A DNA stretch of 64,000 nucleotides, taken from assembly GCF_012927325.1 (NCBI RefSeq), contig NZ_JABBGI010000005.1:144047-208046 (forward strand), written 5' to 3'. The position numbers and the translations under genes are program-made. The notes below the pieces were generated by a model. It was not told the origin of the DNA, made no database searches, and was given only the letters and a program-made list of their open reading frames with translations. Below, piece by piece: positions 23,287 to 31,750 of the stretch; within the stretch, counting starts at the first letter, position 1, and every line of letters starts with the position of its first letter. This stretch comes from Chryseobacterium antibioticum. Its GTDB lineage: Bacteria > Bacteroidota > Bacteroidia > Flavobacteriales > Weeksellaceae.

Positions 23287-24547
23287 TAGGCTTCTTTTTT
23301 CTTGTTTTTAATTCTTTCCAAAAAATAGTTCCTAAATACACTGCTCTTGACTCAAGTGCTATTGTATTCATAGTAGAATATTTATTGTTTGGATTTTTAC
23401 CTGGTGTATATTTTTCCTCAGGCGCTTCAAAAGAAGCTCCCAATCTTTCCACTCCTTTCTTCCATGCACTATGATGTGCAGCAGAAATTGACCACCCCAT
23501 TGTATTCATATGGATTTCAAACTTCCCTGTTGAAAATCTATCATCTTCAATTGAAAACGCTGCCTGTTCAGCTCCATCCCACATTGTCGCTCCATTACTA
23601 GGGTCTTCATTTGTTGTTAGTGATCGGATAATTGCTGATAATGCTAACTGCATCTTGGTATTATTTCTTTTTCCAATTTTTGTATTTCTAAATAAAATTG
23701 CCTGTTTGCTGCTAATACCATATGCTACCTTATTTATTTTATGAACAGATGCTATAGCCAGCATTTCTAATTCAAGCTCTTCTTCAATTCCAATATTACT
23801 TCTATAAGCTGAACTTTCACCATATATTGTAGATGCTTTTTCTACAAATTTTTGATGTAGAATATTCTTTTCTTTTTCTTTTAATAAGCCAGATTCTTTA
23901 TTTATTAATGACCATTTTTTATCTTTTTTAGCTTTATCATATTCTTCCTGATTTGATAAATAGACTTTAACACTCTTTTCTAATCCACCTAAATAATACC
24001 CCCCTTTAGTATAGTAAATATATTCTATATCTGATTGTGTTTCCGGTACCGGCGCCCCCTTCGCATCAACACTTTCAGGCTCGTTGACCTGTCCGGATGT
24101 TATAAACTCTATCTTTCCGGTTTCAGGTGGTATATTACCCGGCATTTTGCCTGTCCCCGGTAATGTTGATTTTTTTAATAATACATAATTCTCCTGTACT
24201 TTAGCGGTCCCAAAATCCTGCCATTCTGTGAGAGATATCATCTGAAAACCATCATAAAATTTAAAATTGGGAATCTGCTTTTCTACAATTGTTCCGGTAA
24301 GTTTCCCTTGTGTGGTAGGTACATCAGTTAAAACTTTAAATTCACCTAAATGGGCATTGAATTTTATCTTTGCTCCATGTATTGCCAACAGCAATCCATC
24401 TTCTACTTTGTCTTTTTCATCATTTTCAGCACGTTTGTCTTCCATTTTCTGACTGTTAGCAGCCTTTATCTGATCACTTTCCTGTGTTGTCCCCTGATTT
24501 TGAGTTTCGGGAACGGCAGCTTCTGTATCTTTATCTAGCCTATCCAT
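23273..24547 (-). CDS. PAAR-like (DUF4280-type) T6SS protein with a putative cell-wall-hydrolase C-terminus
   Basis: 424 residues. Residues 1-50 are charged and disordered. Residues about 52-160 contain LLLAIHGAKIKFNAHLGEFK, later YDGFQMISLTEWQDFGTAKV and GKMPGNIPPETGK, matching the PAAR-like DUF4280 domain that sharpens VgrG spikes. Residues about 235-400 hold ASTIYGESSAY…LEMLAIASVHKINK and SNGATMWDGAEQ. This is reminiscent of SleB-type hydrolases (vYgEar…AiA.V..NR…GGA), with the Glu of YGES as candidate catalytic residue. So it is probably a specialised spike-delivered effector. The PAAR call is good; the hydrolase call is tentative. Confidence 0.7.
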   Translation of the reverse strand: MDRLDKDTEAAVPETQNQGTTQESDQIKAANSQKMEDKRAENDEKDKVEDGLLLAIHGAKIKFNAHLGEFKVLTDVPTTQGKLTGTIVEKQIPNFKFYDGFQMISLTEWQDFGTAKVQENYVLLKKSTLPGTGKMPGNIPPETGKIEFITSGQVNEPESVDAKGAPVPETQSDIEYIYYTKGGYYLGGLEKSVKVYLSNQEEYDKAKKDKKWSLINKESGLLKEKEKNILHQKFVEKASTIYGESSAYRSNIGIEEELELEMLAIASVHKINKVAYGISSKQAILFRNTKIGKRNNTKMQLALSAIIRSLTTNEDPSNGATMWDGAEQAAFSIEDDRFSTGKFEIHMNTMGWSISAAHHSAWKKGVERLGASFEAPEEKYTPGKNPNNKYSTMNTIALESRAVYLGTIFWKELKTRKKKPNEKK

Positions 24548-25239
24548 AATAATGAATGTTTTAAATGGGTATTATGTTTTTTGATTTCTATAAAACCTTC
24601 CTCATAATGATCTCCTTTGAATACAAATAATCCTCTGAAATGATCAATTTCTGTTGGGTTCAGATTTTCAGGAGTAATCGTTAACGTTATTTTCTCTCCA
24701 TCTTTTACAGGAGTCATGATTTCTGTAAAGCCATCTGGAGATTCTCTCTTTCTCCCTGTATCAAATGACTGTAATAAACCATTGAAAAGCAATCCAAACA
24801 TATGGTAACCGCCTAAAAAATCGATGAGCCTGCTTTTATCTTCAAGGATACTGCTGATCTGACTGAAATAGTGATCTATGACTTCCCCTTTGTGGGTATC
24901 TGAAAGCCTGGCAACTATTTTTATCCATCTTAAGCGAAGAAAATTAACATTATTAACTTCAACAATATTTCCTTCTTGATCAACAGTTAATTCCAACTCA
25001 TCAAACAAATAACTAATTTGCTTTAAAAATTTCCCCATTGCATTATCATCGTCCGAAAAAATAAAATCAACAACTAAAACATGGTATTTAAAATGGTCTT
25101 TTTCATTCCCTAAATAAAAGATCTCAGCTATTCTCACATAACTTTTTTCTCTACAATAAGAAGTATCAGAATTAGAAATAAATAGCGTTTCCAATCTATA
25201 GGTTTTGCAGAAACTCTTCAGAGGATGTTCCAATATCAA
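24535..25239 (-). CDS. Unknown protein of the T6SS payload operon (234 aa)
   Basis: Soluble, no signal peptide, mixed alpha/beta composition. It contains FKYHVLVVDFIFSDDDNAMG and an acidic LSYLFDELELTVD-like stretch, and ends FIEIKKHNTHLKHSLLWIG. It sits between the phospholipase gene (12 bases upstream) and the PAAR-like gene (13-base overlap). This is where adaptor or chaperone genes that load effectors onto VgrG/PAAR spikes are usually found. It does not resemble the DUF4123 or DUF1795 adaptors I know, so any adaptor role is inference. Confidence 0.7.
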   Translation of the reverse strand: MILEHPLKSFCKTYRLETLFISNSDTSYCREKSYVRIAEIFYLGNEKDHFKYHVLVVDFIFSDDDNAMGKFLKQISYLFDELELTVDQEGNIVEVNNVNFLRLRWIKIVARLSDTHKGEVIDHYFSQISSILEDKSRLIDFLGGYHMFGLLFNGLLQSFDTGRKRESPDGFTEIMTPVKDGEKITLTITPENLNPTEIDHFRGLFVFKGDHYEEGFIEIKKHNTHLKHSLLWIG

Positions 25240-25251
25240 TTTGTTTATAGT

Positions 25252-26886
25252 TTAAAACTCCATTCTTTTCCGATCATCAGTGGGTGAATAAGCAAGACTA
25301 TCCATTAACGTATTAATTTTTGCAGATCGATGTAAATATCTATTCTTCAGTTTTCTAAGAAGATAATCAGACTTATATGCTGTAACCACTACTTCTTCCA
25401 GTTGTTTAGCAGGAATTGCACGGTCAACAGGAGTTGCTACAGGGACCTCTACATTCCTTTCTTCTTCAATTTTCGGTTCTTCTTCATGTTTAAAATTTCC
25501 TTTAAGTGTCCAGTTTTCATTCTTTTCTATAATGTGATCTTTCATATATGCTTTTACTTCATCTAAGAAAGTATCATTCAAAGCATAATCTGCCATTACT
25601 TTTGGATAGAACAGGAAATTATCATCTTCATTAAGATAGGGCAAAGCGTAATCACACATAAAATGAAGTGGAATAAAACTGTATCCTCTATACAGATAAC
25701 GGGTTCCGGTAAGTGTGTATTTCCAGTGTGCTTCAATAGCCAACTGATCTTTTTTAAACCAGCCCTGCTCTATTAATTCATCTTTAAAAGCGTCTAATGA
25801 TCTTGAAAAATAAGCTTTTTCAAGCCAAACGTATTCTTTCTCGGTCACTCCTTCTACAGGGTCTGGCTGGTATCCGTTTTGACTGAGTTCTGCAGAAGAC
25901 ATTACATCATGATTGTAACTTCCCCCCACATCACTGTGTACCCCGGGAAAATTCCTTTCAATACCTGATTTAAGGTCTACCGGAAGGAATCTTGTCAGGG
26001 AAAAATTTTCCCGATGTTCATCAGCAGCTGTAAAATGTACCGCCTTTCTCGGGGAACCCAGCTCATGCAAATGAAGGTCACCCACTTTCTTCTTAAAGCT
26101 AGGAAGCAGAAGACATGTAGGATCATAGGAGGCTACCGTATCATAAACACCTATAAATCTAACATTAACAGTCATGGAATTTACTAGTTCCCGAGCTAAT
26201 CCAGCTTTTAAAAGGGCTGTACCAAGGTGTCCAAATTTAGGAAGTACTCCATCTTTCACCCATGATTTTTCAATGGACATAAATTCACTTGTCTCGTGGT
26301 CTACATCAATTTTTGATGCACCCTGCACAGGTGGATAATAAGCTTTCGGTGTATATGTTCCCATTTGTAAATTATAGGCAAAGTTTCTTGCTGCTGCTGC
26401 ACCACGGCTAAATCCGAAAATATCAACAGTTAAAATAATTTCATCAATATCATCTTTAGACTTATCTTTTCTATCTTTCACATTTTCTGCAAGGGTTTTA
26501 CATCCATTTCTTACTTTTCCTACAACTCCTGTTTTCCCACGACCATATTTAAAACCTCCTCCTTCATCATCTGCTTTATCAATGGTAGCAATACCTTCTA
26601 CATAAAGTGAATAGACATCTCGTTTCGTACACATATACTTTCTTGCAACGTTGGTAAAATCATTACCAAAACTATTGTCATCCTTAGCGTATTTTTCAAA
26701 AATTCTTCGTTCTTCTTCCGTTGCAGAAACATTGCTGAATTCTCCTTTCCTCTGAACCTTTTTGCGTATTTCAGTATTTTTTAGATTATTTCTGGTTCCA
26801 TCGAAGAATATTCCACAGGTAATCTTTAAAGTTCCCGGTGGATCTGGCAACGGATTGCCCGTATTATAAACAAAGGTTTTACTCAT
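25252..26886 (-). CDS. DUF2235 (Tle1-like) phospholipase effector of the T6SS
   Basis: 544 residues. An alpha/beta hydrolase of the T6SS lipase class: TCGIFFDGTRNN near the start (DUF2235 signature), nucleophile elbow VDIFGFSRGAAAARNFAYNL (GxSxG as GFSRG at about 160) and FPGVHSDVGGSYNHD with the catalytic acid. The first about 420 residues are the DUF2235 domain. The C-terminal about 100 are Lys/Glu-rich and may mediate spike binding. Tle1 proteins attack membrane phospholipids of target cells. The DUF2931 lipoprotein gene two bases upstream is the probable immunity gene. Confidence 0.9.
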   Translation of the reverse strand: MSKTFVYNTGNPLPDPPGTLKITCGIFFDGTRNNLKNTEIRKKVQRKGEFSNVSATEEERRIFEKYAKDDNSFGNDFTNVARKYMCTKRDVYSLYVEGIATIDKADDEGGGFKYGRGKTGVVGKVRNGCKTLAENVKDRKDKSKDDIDEIILTVDIFGFSRGAAAARNFAYNLQMGTYTPKAYYPPVQGASKIDVDHETSEFMSIEKSWVKDGVLPKFGHLGTALLKAGLARELVNSMTVNVRFIGVYDTVASYDPTCLLLPSFKKKVGDLHLHELGSPRKAVHFTAADEHRENFSLTRFLPVDLKSGIERNFPGVHSDVGGSYNHDVMSSAELSQNGYQPDPVEGVTEKEYVWLEKAYFSRSLDAFKDELIEQGWFKKDQLAIEAHWKYTLTGTRYLYRGYSFIPLHFMCDYALPYLNEDDNFLFYPKVMADYALNDTFLDEVKAYMKDHIIEKNENWTLKGNFKHEEEPKIEEERNVEVPVATPVDRAIPAKQLEEVVVTAYKSDYLLRKLKNRYLHRSAKINTLMDSLAYSPTDDRKRMEF

Positions 26887-26888
26887 GG

Positions 26889-28010
26889 TTAATCTTTGTA
26901 TTTTGTTTTACGTACCATAATTTTACTGTTTTTCAACCAAACCTGCTTGTCCCCGCTCACTAATTTTACAGAAGCAGTGGTTTTAGGAATATTAACGGTA
27001 ATCTTTAATTCGATTTTAGCATTAGGATCATCAGAAGAAATTTCTTTAAAGGCCGGAAAAATTTCCTTTTCATCAAATTCTACATTACTGACATATCTAT
27101 ACCCGTCAGCACCGTCTATCCATAAAATTTTAATATCATTTGCAGCAGCCCTTTTTTTAAGGGTATCCCATTTTAGTTCATTAGGAATAGTACGATTATA
27201 TTTTTCTGCCAGGATTTCTCCAAAGGTTATTTCCATTTCACCATTATAATGAAAATAGGTAACTTCTTTTGTTTTTCCATTGTCAGGGAGTTCAACCTGT
27301 ACATTCCAATTATATTCTTTTCTATAGCTGTCCCATAATCCATAAGGGATGGGTTTACCTTCGTTTGCCTTTACCACTTCCGGTGGAACAATTCCAAATT
27401 CATGTATAATTTTACGTTGATATTCAGGATCAAACATGTTTTTCTGAGGTCCGGGACTCAAAGCATCTATTTCAGACTGCGGTATTGTTATTTTCTTACC
27501 CTGATATCTTCCTATTTCCACTTGTCTTCCTGCTCCGGCAATCCAAATTACAACCACACCGCCTGGAGCAAAACCTACAATAATCTGGTTATAGTTTTCT
27601 TTTCTTGGGTTTGGATTATCTCCATTTGAAGGGGTATAATAGCCGTTTCGGAAAAGATCAATCATTTTTCCATCATCAAGATTTGTATCGATCTCATAAA
27701 ATATTTTTTCAGCATAGGAAACCCAAATGACATGCAGATGATTAGGAACGCTTTTTTCTCCGTTACTCATCCCTCTGTTTGCTTCCCCCCATGATCCACC
27801 GGTTGTTCCACTATACAAACTGGTAAATTCCCCATTTCCGGATTCCAATCCTCCGCGATAAACATCTACGGGATAACCTAATGGGGCTGAGGTAGCATCT
27901 AGCCATTCATATTTCGTCATTGTTTTTGTTTTTTGATGCTCTTTCTTTTCCTGACACGAGATCTGAATGAAGAATAATAAGCTTAATAAATATTTTAGTG
28001 ATTTGTTCAT
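26889..28010 (-). CDS. DUF2931 family lipoprotein, probable immunity to the phospholipase
   Basis: 373 residues with a lipoprotein signal LLSLLFFIQISC (Cys at 19). Then YEWLDATSAPLGYPVDVYRG and GTTGGSWGEANRGMSNGEKS, and VPNHLHVIWVSYAEKIFYEI, are the DUF2931 hallmark segments. Members are periplasm-facing lipoproteins often encoded next to DUF2235 effectors. Location between vgrG and the phospholipase gene supports protection against self-intoxication. It begins 96 bases after vgrG ends. Confidence 0.85.
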   Translation of the reverse strand: MNKSLKYLLSLLFFIQISCQEKKEHQKTKTMTKYEWLDATSAPLGYPVDVYRGGLESGNGEFTSLYSGTTGGSWGEANRGMSNGEKSVPNHLHVIWVSYAEKIFYEIDTNLDDGKMIDLFRNGYYTPSNGDNPNPRKENYNQIIVGFAPGGVVVIWIAGAGRQVEIGRYQGKKITIPQSEIDALSPGPQKNMFDPEYQRKIIHEFGIVPPEVVKANEGKPIPYGLWDSYRKEYNWNVQVELPDNGKTKEVTYFHYNGEMEITFGEILAEKYNRTIPNELKWDTLKKRAAANDIKILWIDGADGYRYVSNVEFDEKEIFPAFKEISSDDPNAKIELKITVNIPKTTASVKLVSGDKQVWLKNSKIMVRKTKYKD

Positions 28011-28106
28011 TGTTTAGAAAAATTATTCTTTAACCCATTCATACATTTGAGTTTCTGTTTAATAATAACTTTAAGTCTAAATGACCAGATGAATTCAGAT
28101 CCGTTT

Positions 28107-29966
28107 TCAGCCTTTATTTACCTTGGCGTCTATTTTACCAAGCATTTTCGCAACTCCCGCACTCTGTAATAAAATATCACCATTCTTGGCGTTATGAGTA
28201 GTGGTAGAAGTCGTCTCTTTCAAATCACCCGTTATATTGATGGTTTTATTTTCATTTACGGTCTGTTTGTAGTTCTTTGAAGTGAACTGATGATTGTTTA
28301 TAATATGAATGGCATTATCATTCCCGACACTTGTTTTCATATCTTTTCCAACATTAATACTAAGATTTTCACCAGCATTAAAAGTCATGTTTTTAGGAGC
28401 GGTAACTACAATGTTCCCTGCTCCGTCCATGAAGTAATTGTTGCCGCTGGGATCAATAATATTAACACTTCCTTCTGCATCGTTCATTAAAATTCTGATT
28501 CCGCTTCTCGTCTGTATGGATTTTAAATGATTATCCACACCGCCTCCTAAAGCGGTCCCTCCATGAAACATTCCTCCCATCACAAAAGGCCTGTCCGGAT
28601 GGTTGTGTACAAAACCTACCATCACCTGATCTCCCACTTCGGGTATGGCTACATATCCTCTGTTCTGGCTGATCTGATCTGTCCCCCCTGCATCTGGAGC
28701 CATCATCCGGATAAAATTGGTGTTGTCGTTCAGCTGCCAGTCGAATCTTACGGTCACCCTTCCCTGTCCCTGAGGATCAGTATTGGATATTACGGTGGCG
28801 ATTTGCGGTTGTGCAATCGGTACAACAAAGTCCGGTTTTGGGATATATCCTGTATCTGAAGCTATAGCTTCAAATCTTCCTGTATAATTTCCCAAGGTAT
28901 CCACTTCATGAATAACGTCGGCCATCATCAGTTTTGTAAAATAGTCCGTCTGGCTGCTATCTGTTTTCCGCATCTTAATATCAGCAATACATCCAGGGTA
29001 TAAAAAAGGAAGGGTTGTTCCTCCCGATACGGTAAAGACTTCTACAGCCCTGCTTCCTGATGTAGCGGTTTGGGAAATAACCACATCCATATCGGTGGCA
29101 GCTTTTATGGGAGCAACCTGTAATGATAGAGTTTTGAATATTCCATTATTGTTTTGATAGGCGGTTTTTGCTAAATTTCCCATATGCTGAATGGGGGTTT
29201 CTCCGGAACTGAGTTTCGTATTGGAACTGCTGTTGTATCCGTAAAAACTAGGTTTGATATGTACTGCTTTTAATTCAACACTAACATCGGAAACATTACT
29301 TCCATACACCAGTTCCAATGCTTTATTCTGGGGTGGCATATTTCCAAAGTGCAAAATTTCACCATCATAATAGAACTGTTCTCCATAGGCTTCTGCCATT
29401 CTGCAAAGATAATTGTAGTGTGTTTCTTCGTACTGAGCACTATAGAGAATTTGAGAAGATGCTTTTGCGTTGATTTTCACATCAAATTTACTACTTTCGA
29501 TTCCCTGCTTGATGATGTCGGTTGCGATGATGCCCATATTGACAGGTTGCGCTCCACCAAAACTTTGGGTATGAGGAGCCGCATCCAATAAGATGGTGGG
29601 ACTGTAGCCCTTCAATACTATGTTTCCAAGACTGTGATTTTCCTGACTGAACCCTACCTTTGTAATAACCCCGACAAAAGTTCTTTCCGGACTATTCTCA
29701 ACGTCTTTGTACGTGATATTTACAGTCAGCCTTCCTCCTAAAAACCTGTTGGCTTGTTCAAGCTCATGATTTTGTTTTTCAGAAAGCGTATCATTGGCAA
29801 GGACAAGTTCAAATTCATGATGCTTTTTTACACTTTGCTGCAGACGGAAATATTTAAAGTGCCTGATGATCTTGCCATCAATCACAATACCCAGTTTCAC
29901 CACACGGTTGATTCCAGAAATAGTATTCTCTGCAATCTTATCGGAATTTGAGATATTTTTATCCAT
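28107..29966 (-). CDS. vgrG: T6SS spike protein VgrG (TssI), Bacteroidota type
   Basis: 619 residues. The gp27-like part has LGIVIDGKIIRHFKYFRLQQ and ETHYNYLCRMAEAYGEQFYY. The gp5-like OB part has DPQGQGRVTVRFDWQLNDNT and GYVAIPEVGDQVMVGFVHNH, with PDRPFVMGGMFHG. The repetitive beta-helix spike has NIVVTAPKNMTFNAGENLSI and KDMKTSVGNDN. There is no extra toxin domain after the spike. It delivers the PAAR-like protein and effectors encoded downstream. Same strand as hcp but separated from it by a terminator. Confidence 0.95.
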   Translation of the reverse strand: MDKNISNSDKIAENTISGINRVVKLGIVIDGKIIRHFKYFRLQQSVKKHHEFELVLANDTLSEKQNHELEQANRFLGGRLTVNITYKDVENSPERTFVGVITKVGFSQENHSLGNIVLKGYSPTILLDAAPHTQSFGGAQPVNMGIIATDIIKQGIESSKFDVKINAKASSQILYSAQYEETHYNYLCRMAEAYGEQFYYDGEILHFGNMPPQNKALELVYGSNVSDVSVELKAVHIKPSFYGYNSSSNTKLSSGETPIQHMGNLAKTAYQNNNGIFKTLSLQVAPIKAATDMDVVISQTATSGSRAVEVFTVSGGTTLPFLYPGCIADIKMRKTDSSQTDYFTKLMMADVIHEVDTLGNYTGRFEAIASDTGYIPKPDFVVPIAQPQIATVISNTDPQGQGRVTVRFDWQLNDNTNFIRMMAPDAGGTDQISQNRGYVAIPEVGDQVMVGFVHNHPDRPFVMGGMFHGGTALGGGVDNHLKSIQTRSGIRILMNDAEGSVNIIDPSGNNYFMDGAGNIVVTAPKNMTFNAGENLSINVGKDMKTSVGNDNAIHIINNHQFTSKNYKQTVNENKTINITGDLKETTSTTTHNAKNGDILLQSAGVAKMLGKIDAKVNKG

Positions 29967-30133
29967 AGTATTTAATGTTTTTTCAGGGTTCTTACTTTAA
30001 AAAAATATTATAGATGCTCTATAAAGTTAAAAAGTTTTCCTGTTATAAAATCACATGACTGGACCTATTTTTAAACTCTCAATAAATGTATGAGTGATCC
30101 TGTCTATTAATATCAGAATGGTAATCATTACAG

Positions 30134-30183
30134 ACAAAAAAAGACAGAACGGCATTCCTACCGCCGGATACACCATTCTGTCT
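30134..30183 (-). terminator. Hairpin terminator behind hcp
   Basis: AGACAGAA (30142-30149) and TTCTGTCT (30176-30183) enclose a loop with its own GGC/GCC pairing. On the minus strand the stem is followed by TTTTTTT. It lies 35 bases past the hcp stop, so hcp is transcribed largely on its own. Confidence 0.8.
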
Positions 30184-30217
30184 GATATTTTTTAAAAATT
30201 TTTAAGATGTTACATTC

Positions 30218-30625
30218 CTAAGAAGTAGGCCATTCTGCCTTGTAAGAAGAGTTACCCAAATCGATCACCTCTGCACTTACAATGAAACTGATGTACATAC
30301 TGTTTTCATCTACTGCATCGAAATCTACTTCGTGCTGAATCACATATCCGTTCTCCCACTTCAAAGTAGTGAGTGTTCCTTCTTCGTGAGATTTGTTGAA
30401 TATTACTTCTCCGGTTGTAGGCTTATATTTTCCGTTAAGAAGGCTTTCCAGAATATCAGACTTTTCTGTAGCTTCTACTGTAATTTTAATCAGTGCATTA
30501 GATGGATCTGATGCTACTCTTCCGGATACGTCTGTGGAACGGGACACACTATAGTTAAGTTTTAGTAATTTCTGTCCTTCGCCACCGTTGAATTTAAGAA
30601 TTCCTCTTGAGTTTTTGTCTGCCAT
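30218..30625 (-). CDS. tssD: T6SS tube protein TssD (Hcp of Bacteroidota T6SS-iii)
   Basis: 135 residues, the size of Bacteroidota TssD. The start MADKNSRGILKFNGGEGQKL, the central LNYSVSRSTDVSGRVASDPS and the end KAEWPTS follow the family pattern. It forms the hexameric inner tube and is the most abundant secreted T6SS component. It has its own candidate promoter (30679-30686) and terminator, consistent with high expression. The sheath and baseplate genes are not in this window. Confidence 0.92.
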   Translation of the reverse strand: MADKNSRGILKFNGGEGQKLLKLNYSVSRSTDVSGRVASDPSNALIKITVEATEKSDILESLLNGKYKPTTGEVIFNKSHEEGTLTTLKWENGYVIQHEVDFDAVDENSMYISFIVSAEVIDLGNSSYKAEWPTS

Positions 30626-30678
30626 GATTGGTCAATTTTAATTATTAATATTTTGTGATTTGATGTTTCTTATTTCAC

Positions 30679-30686
30679 CAAATATA
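30679..30686 (-). promoter_or_regulatory. Candidate -7 box of the hcp gene
   Basis: The complement reads TATATTTG, an exact match to TAnnTTTG, 53 bases before the hcp start. No clear TTG at the -33 position. Confidence 0.4.
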
Positions 30687-30833
30687 GAATACTTATTTTA
30701 GAAAAAGGCCGTTTAATTATAAATATCAAAAAGTGTAGTACTAGTACTACTAACACTCGTTAGGTTGTATTAGTAATGTAAATCAAATGTTTATAATATC
30801 AGAAGGCAATTCAATGTATTACAGGTATTGTAC

Positions 30834-30995
30834 CTACTTCACATCAAAATACTTCTTAAGATCGGAAATATTTTTTATTTTCAACTCCTCAGACTGTTTT
30901 CTGCGCATCATCAACGCATAGGAATTATTAAAACCGAGCGGTTTTAACCATTGAATGCCATACTGTTTTTCAAATTCAGAATTGCCATTTTTCAT
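30834..30995 (-). pseudogene. Remnant of a glycine-betaine/choline-binding protein (OpuAC-like)
   Basis: A 53-codon open frame reads MKNGNSEFEKQYGIQWLKPL then GFNNSYALMMRRKQSEELKI and ISDLKKYFDVK. The phrase YGI.WLKPLGFNN.YAL..R is typical of the substrate-binding lobe of OpuAC/OsmF-type osmoprotectant proteins. That protein is normally about 300 residues, so only about 50 remain. The 5' end lies inside the egtD-like remnant, meaning a deletion has joined two unrelated genes. Confidence 0.7.
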
Positions 30996-31376
30996 TTAAA
31001 ATAGAAAGAATATTGCCTGAAATGTCGATGGGCATGTACGTAAAATCCGTTCCTTTTTCAACAAGACATTTAAGTAAAAAAGTGGATTTCATCACGTCTC
31101 CAGCACCCAGTTCATTAAATCGAACGGCTCGTTGTCAGGAATGATTAATTGGGCAAGATCTGCGGTTTTATTTTTGAAAATATCGAGTTCACCTTGGGTA
31201 AGATAGTATTCGGGCATTGCCATAATCTTCTGAAAAAGACGGTCTCCGGTGTTATCATAAAAATATTTTGAAGATAACCTTTTCGGACTGCTTTTTAAGC
31301 CTTCCAAAACATCCAAACGAAAACCATCAACATGCGTATTTTCAACCCTCAAATGTGGGTTTAGCTTTAAATTCAT
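30976..31376 (-). pseudogene. Truncated, frameshifted histidine N-alpha-methyltransferase-like gene (EgtD family)
   Basis: The first frame (31376 to 31092) encodes LKSSPKRLSSKYFYDNTGDR then LFQKIMAMPEYYLTQGELDI, the conserved EgtD N-terminus, up to PFDLMNW. One base appears missing near 31115. Shifting frame restores ELGAGDVMKSTFLLKCLVEK and TDFTYMPIDISGNILSIL, the SAM-binding motif (GxGDG, here GAGDV) and DIS segment. A TGA then follows at 30976 and the remaining about 180 residues are gone. The family methylates histidine in the ergothioneine pathway; this copy cannot be functional. Confidence 0.85.
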
Positions 31377-31750
31377 ATGTTTTAATTTGTGTGGTTTTTA
31401 GTTAACTACAACTATCTTGCCGCTCCAACATTGAATTTACAAAAAAATATTTTCTATCGTTTCATTAACTTAAATATTTGCTTAATTGGAATAAATGATG
31501 TTTCCCGCAACTCTTAAATAACTCTTTATTTTACAACAATCTCCCAATCACTGAAAATAAACATTATATTTGAAAAAACTATACAAACATCTACTATGAA
31601 AAAGTTCTCAATATTGTTCTCAGAACATTCTGTCAGTATTTATTTTATTGGTCTGATCAGACTGAAAATTCAAAATTAATATCTACTTCTAACCTATTAC
31701 CATTACATTAAGCTACTATCACGTAGCCATCATCAGAAAATATATAGAAA
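31377..31750. other. Intergenic region with promoter-like box and a short ORF
   Basis: 374 bp. TATATTTG on the plus strand at 31565-31572 is a good -7 box. A 27-codon frame (31596-31679, MKKFSILFSEHSVSIYF…) starts 23 bases later and may be a leader or chance. The serine hydrolase gene follows at 31751. Otherwise AT-rich and featureless. Confidence 0.4.
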
